In this document: positions 6,225 through 8,899 of the stretch, one piece after another
How positions within the stretch are numbered: the first letter of the stretch is position 1
How the letters are laid out: each line of letters starts with the position of its first letter
Assembly: GCA_023256555.1 (NCBI GenBank)
Contig: JALRFB010000027.1
Span: 1 to 8,899 of the forward strand
Length of the DNA: 8,899 bases
DNA from: Sediminibacterium sp.
Lineage (GTDB): Bacteria; Bacteroidota; Bacteroidia; Chitinophagales; Chitinophagaceae
Direction: 5' to 3'
Notes under the pieces: generated by a model
Seen by the model: only the letters and a program-made list of their open reading frames with translations
What the model was told of the DNA's origin: nothing
Database searches by the model: none
Position numbers and translations under genes: made by a program

Positions 6225-7004
6225 ATGAAAAAAATAACGATATCTCTTGTAATATTGATGTTCGTATCTGGAACCATCAATGCTCAATCTAAATTTAAAT
6301 CCAGACAAGATAGTATCGCTTATGAGGCTTCACTTTTGGAAGTTTGGTCGCCTGTTCCTAAACCTGTAATGCCGGGTAAATTTATTTCAGAGCCGCCTTC
6401 TGATGCAATTATTTTATTTAATGGTAAAGACTTAAATGCTTTTCATGGTAGAAATGGGAAAAAAATTGGTTGGATTTTAAATGATGATGGAAGCTTAACA
6501 GATGTAAAGGGTGCTGGTGATATTGTTACCAATGAATCATTTGGTGATTGTCAATTGCATGTTGAATTTAAAACACCAAGTGAAGTAAAAGGTGCAGGTC
6601 AATCAAGAGGCAATAGTGGGGTTTTTTTAATGGAATTATATGAAATTCAAATTTTAGACTCATACGAGAACCCAACTTATGTAAATGGACAAGCTGCGGC
6701 AGTTTACAAACAACATATTCCTTTGGTAAATGCTAGTCGTCCTCCTGGTAATTGGCAAGCTTATGATATTATTTTTACCGCCCCTAAATTCAAAGAGGAT
6801 GGGAATTTATTATCCCCTGCAAGAGTAACAGTTTTGCATAATGGAGTTTTAGTTCAAAACAATGTAACATTAACTGGACCTACAGACTGGGTAATCAAAC
6901 CAGTATATAAAAAACACGCCGAAAAATTACCTTTGTTCTTTCAAGATCATGGTGATGACGGAAATCCAATTAGTTTGAGAAATATCTGGATTAGACCTTT
7001 ATAA
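6225..7004 (+). CDS. Exported DUF1080 / 3-keto-disaccharide hydrolase family protein
   Basis: This is a 259-residue protein with a signal peptide (1-20, ending INA|Q) and a concanavalin-like DUF1080 domain from about 60 to the end. Family features are IILFNGKDL (62-70), a W-x-L-x-DG-S-L strand at 83-91, the segment RGNSGVFL (128-135) with LYEIQILDSY (138-147), the NWQAYDI block (176-182) and the closing strand LRNIWIRPL. Members of the family include enzymes that cleave 3-keto-glycosides made by oxidoreductases, so a periplasmic carbohydrate role is the best guess; no oxidoreductase partner is in the window. It starts 18 bases after the ATP-grasp-SET stop and is followed 16 bases later by the membrane protein, so it is probably cotranscribed with both. 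Its link to the ligase pair may be only positional. Family assignment is firm; catalytic activity is not demonstrated. Confidence 0.88.
   Translation: MKKITISLVILMFVSGTINAQSKFKSRQDSIAYEASLLEVWSPVPKPVMPGKFISEPPSDAIILFNGKDLNAFHGRNGKKIGWILNDDGSLTDVKGAGDIVTNESFGDCQLHVEFKTPSEVKGAGQSRGNSGVFLMELYEIQILDSYENPTYVNGQAAAVYKQHIPLVNASRPPGNWQAYDIIFTAPKFKEDGNLLSPARVTVLHNGVLVQNNVTLTGPTDWVIKPVYKKHAEKLPLFFQDHGDDGNPISLRNIWIRPL
6254..6281 (+). other. Hairpin in the DUF1080 signal-peptide codons
   Basis: ATTGATG at 6254-6260 is the exact reverse complement of CATCAAT at 6275-6281. Inside it TTC (6261-6263) can pair with GAA (6271-6273) with one bulged C, leaving a 7-base loop. It covers codons 10-19, including much of the hydrophobic core of the signal peptide. 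No T run follows, so it is not terminator-like; any role would be on translation or mRNA stability. It may be chance. Confidence 0.3.
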
Positions 7005-7020
7005 TCAATTTAAAATTGTA

Positions 7021-7725
7021 ATGGGCAAGTTTCATCCACCTGCAATCATTGAAACCTTTTCTCCACTATGGTGGAAGACTACTTTGATTGTGCTTTTATT
7101 GATTGTTTTAATTGTTTGGCTTCCTAAATATATTAAGCCCTTACAGCATCGTATGTATGGTTGGGCTATTGGTATTATCATCTTAATCAATACGGTTTTA
7201 GAAAATATTTATAACTACATAAATGGTTATTGGAATTTACAACAAAATTTACCTTTTCATTTATGCAGCATCAGTGGTATACTGTGCATTATACTCTTGT
7301 TTAATTTTAAACAAAGATTAGCTGAATGTCTTTACTACTGGGGATTGGCAGGTGGTATACAATCTTTACTTACACCTGAATTTTCTGTTGGAATGGAAGG
7401 ATATAATTTTTATGGTTATTATATCGCACATGGAGGATTAATTTTAGTGGTACTTTATTTAATTGTACATAATAATTTTAGGCCTAGCGCAAAATCATGG
7501 CTACATATTTTTGGTTACACACAAATACTTGCCATTAGTGTATCACTTATCAATTATTTTGTAGGATCTAATTATATGTATCTTTCAAAAAAGCCAGACG
7601 TAAATAATCCTTTATTAATTGGAGATTGGCCTTATTATATTATCGTATTAGAATTGGTTGCAATTATTCACTTCTGGATTCTTTATCTGCCATTTGCAAA
7701 AACCAATAAACTTGCTAAGGCTTAA
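7021..7725 (+). CDS. YwaF / TIGR02206-type integral membrane protein
   Basis: This is a 234-residue, strongly hydrophobic protein with six or seven predicted membrane segments (about 20-34, 47-65, 80-95, 102-117, 132-149, 163-182, 205-224). The pattern LPFHLCSIS (77-85), AGGIQSLLTPE (110-120) and YYIAHGG (133-139) is characteristic of the bacterial YwaF/TIGR02206 family, which I recall as related to eukaryotic TMEM164. TMEM164 has been reported as a lipid acyltransferase; His80, Cys82 and His137 are the conserved polar residues that could matter if the chemistry is shared, but that transfer is inference. The start is ATG at 7021, 16 bases after the DUF1080 gene, making this the last gene of the plus-strand cluster. 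Its stop overlaps the stop of the opposing HAD gene through a TTAA at 7722-7725, leaving no room for a terminator between them. Confidence 0.85.
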   Translation: MGKFHPPAIIETFSPLWWKTTLIVLLLIVLIVWLPKYIKPLQHRMYGWAIGIIILINTVLENIYNYINGYWNLQQNLPFHLCSISGILCIILLFNFKQRLAECLYYWGLAGGIQSLLTPEFSVGMEGYNFYGYYIAHGGLILVVLYLIVHNNFRPSAKSWLHIFGYTQILAISVSLINYFVGSNYMYLSKKPDVNNPLLIGDWPYYIIVLELVAIIHFWILYLPFAKTNKLAKA

Positions 7726-8063
7726 AGTTCTTCAATTCTTTTTGCTTTATCATCCACTACTAAATCGAACTGCGGTTTAGTGGGACCTCCATTTGGACAA
7801 TATCCAGTAATTAAATCATGGAATTTGCAGCCCCATTTTGTCAATTGATCAAGTGTTAGAGCTCTTAAATCTCTTTTAGAGGCTTCCCCCCTTCCTGTCC
7901 AATAAGTGATATGCCAGCCTTCTTCGTATAGTTTATTGATTTTTTCAATATTCTGAAAATTAGGTTCTGCTAATTCATAAGCACGCTTTTCGCCATAAAA
8001 ACAAATTGTTTCGTCTATATCTATTAATGCTTTCTTAGAGCCAAACCTTTTTGATTCAATCAT
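7722..8063 (-). CDS. Small HAD-superfamily phosphatase (EcbF/BcbF-like)
   Basis: This is a 113-residue minimal HAD hydrolase. Motif I is LIDIDET with nucleophile Asp15 and Asp17. Motif II is YWTGRG with Thr56. Motif III/IV is KPQFDLVVDDKA with Lys96, Asp104 and Asp105. The pattern (ALIDIDETIC, then IEKINKLYEEGW, YWTGRG, QLTKWG, KP-FDL-VDD) matches small capsule-biosynthesis-type phosphatases with little or no cap domain, so the substrate would be a phosphorylated sugar or similar; this is a family-level guess. I chose ATG at 8063 over the TTG six codons upstream at 8081, because the extension (YKYIT) overlaps a good -7 promoter box and adds nothing conserved. It is divergent from the second acylase and convergent with the membrane-protein gene. 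Confidence 0.85.
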   Translation of the reverse strand: MIESKRFGSKKALIDIDETICFYGEKRAYELAEPNFQNIEKINKLYEEGWHITYWTGRGEASKRDLRALTLDQLTKWGCKFHDLITGYCPNGGPTKPQFDLVVDDKAKRIEEL

Positions 8064-8078
8064 TGTTATATATTTATA

Positions 8079-8086
8079 CAAATTTA
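8079..8086 (-). promoter_or_regulatory. Probable -7 box for the HAD phosphatase gene
   Basis: Read on the minus strand, 8086-8079 is TAAATTTG, an exact match to the Bacteroidetes -7 consensus TAnnTTTG. It sits 15 bases before the ATG at 8063, implying a very short 5' leader of about ten bases. I do not see a matching TTTG box at the usual distance upstream, which lowers confidence. Confidence 0.4.
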
Positions 8087-8091
8087 CATTC

Positions 8092-8122
8092 TTTCTATAA
8101 ATAATACCTCACTTAAAATTTG
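8092..8122 (+). promoter_or_regulatory. Possible promoter of the second acylase, implying a leaderless or near-leaderless mRNA
   Basis: TTTC at 8092-8095 followed after 18 bases by TAAAATTTG at 8114-8122 resembles the TTTG / TAnnTTTG pattern with one mismatch in the first box and one extra base in the second. It ends only four bases before the ATG at 8127. If used, transcription would begin at or next to the start codon. No better candidate lies in the 63 bases between the two divergent genes. Confidence 0.28.
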
Positions 8123-8126
8123 ACTT

Positions 8127-8899
8127 ATGCGTTCTTGTTTTCACAAAAAATTAATGATAATTATTTGCATCCTTGCTATCAATTATGCCAATGCACAAAC
8201 AAGCTATCAGCCTACTATAAGACCTGAACAAATAACCATTGCTAGAGATAGTTTTGGAGTGCCACATATATTCGCACCAACAGATCCTGAAGTAGCATAT
8301 GGTTTAGCTTGGGCACATTCGGAAGACGATTTTAAAACGATACAAACTTTAATCTTAACCGGCAAAGGTAAATTAGCTACCTATATGGGCAAGAAAGGTG
8401 CTCCAATTGATTTTGTAGTAGGTCTTTTAAATACCAAGACATTAGTGGATGCACAAATTGGTTCAATGGATCCCAAATTTATTGCATTAATTAAAGGATA
8501 CTTAGCGGGTTTAGATGCTTATGCAAAAGCGCATCCAAAAGAAGTGCTCAACAAAAATGTTTTTCCAGTATCTGTGGAAGAGTACTTATCAGCTTCTGTT
8601 TTTTCAGTAGCAGTGTTTTGTGGAGTTGATAAAACCTTACCTAAAATTTTAAATGGATCAGTTGCTCATTTGCCAGGCTTTACTGGAGAAGGAAGTAATG
8701 CATTTGCGATTCATAGTAGCAAATCTAGCTCTGGAGAAAATATGTTGGTGATTAACGCACATCAACCCATAGAAGGAGCAACTGCTTTTTATGAAGCACA
8801 TTTACAAAGTGAAGAAGGTTGGAATATTTTAGGGGGATTATTTCCTGGAGGCCCAATGATTTTTCATGGAGTTACACCCAATCTAGCTTGGGCACATAC
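8127..8899 (+). CDS. Second penicillin acylase / AHL acylase family protein (3' end outside window)
   Basis: The frame is open from ATG 8127 to the window end, with 257 complete codons visible. Residues 1-23 form a signal peptide (basic start MRSCFHKK, hydrophobic core, ANA|Q), which supports this start over the ATG at 8154 that would lose the basic region. The alpha-chain motif RDSFGVPHIFA is at 40-50. The autoprocessing site is Gly189|Ser190 (GSNAFAI), and His at beta-position 23 (VINAHQP) matches the first acylase and PvdQ-type enzymes. The catalytic Asn lies beyond the window. The alpha chain is shorter than in the first acylase (nucleophile at 190 versus 206), and the sequences are clearly diverged, so this is an old paralogue rather than a recent duplicate. 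It is divergent from the HAD gene. It probably acts in the periplasm on an acylated amine; the substrate is unknown. Confidence 0.9.
   Translation, partial: MRSCFHKKLMIIICILAINYANAQTSYQPTIRPEQITIARDSFGVPHIFAPTDPEVAYGLAWAHSEDDFKTIQTLILTGKGKLATYMGKKGAPIDFVVGLLNTKTLVDAQIGSMDPKFIALIKGYLAGLDAYAKAHPKEVLNKNVFPVSVEEYLSASVFSVAVFCGVDKTLPKILNGSVAHLPGFTGEGSNAFAIHSSKSSSGENMLVINAHQPIEGATAFYEAHLQSEEGWNILGGLFPGGPMIFHGVTPNLAWAH

Noticed and set aside
8064..8081. N-terminal extension of the HAD protein from TTG at 8081
   Set aside because: The added residues are not conserved-looking and overlap an exact TAnnTTTG box; the ATG at 8063 is the better start.

Overview
The window looks like chromosomal DNA of a Bacteroidota bacterium, most likely a Chitinophagales relative. 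The placement is an inference from three things. The DNA is AT-rich, roughly one third G+C by eye. Genes lack Shine-Dalgarno sequences and have A-rich start regions. All three exported proteins have signal peptides that end Ala|Gln, the 'Q-rule' signature described for Bacteroidetes signal peptidase I substrates. No mobile element, tRNA, rRNA or CRISPR array was seen.

Layout. (1) 1-2803, plus strand: the 3' part of a sugar phosphate isomerase/epimerase (TIM barrel), followed one base later by a complete periplasmic penicillin-acylase/AHL-acylase-type Ntn hydrolase. (2) 2743-3447, minus strand: a LuxR/NarL-type regulator with a degenerate receiver domain, overlapping the acylase tail-to-tail by 61 bases. 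(3) 3448-3638: a divergent, AT-rich regulatory gap. (4) 3639-7725, plus strand: a tight four-gene cluster with gaps of 3, 18 and 16 bases. It encodes a D-Ala-D-Ala-ligase-like ATP-grasp protein started by TTG, a second ATP-grasp fused to a complete SET lysine-methyltransferase domain, an exported DUF1080 (3-keto-disaccharide hydrolase family) protein, and a YwaF/TIGR02206 membrane protein. (5) 7722-8063, minus strand: a small HAD phosphatase whose stop codon overlaps that of the membrane protein. (6) 8127-8899, plus strand: the 5' part of a second penicillin-acylase-type enzyme, cut by the window end.

The most unusual item is the pair of ATP-grasp genes, the second with a C-terminal SET domain. 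ATP-grasp enzymes of this type form amide bonds between amino-acid-like substrates, and SET domains methylate lysine. A small pathway that ligates and N-methylates an amino acid, peptide or protein tail is a reasonable inference, but nothing in the window names the substrate. The outer genes (acylases, isomerase, DUF1080) fit general periplasmic and carbohydrate catabolism and need not belong to the same pathway.

At the nucleic-acid level, a 13-bp perfect inverted repeat followed by a T run lies inside the signal-peptide codons of the first acylase. A 9-bp perfect hairpin follows the acylase stop, inside the regulator gene. A third hairpin lies in the signal-peptide codons of the DUF1080 gene.
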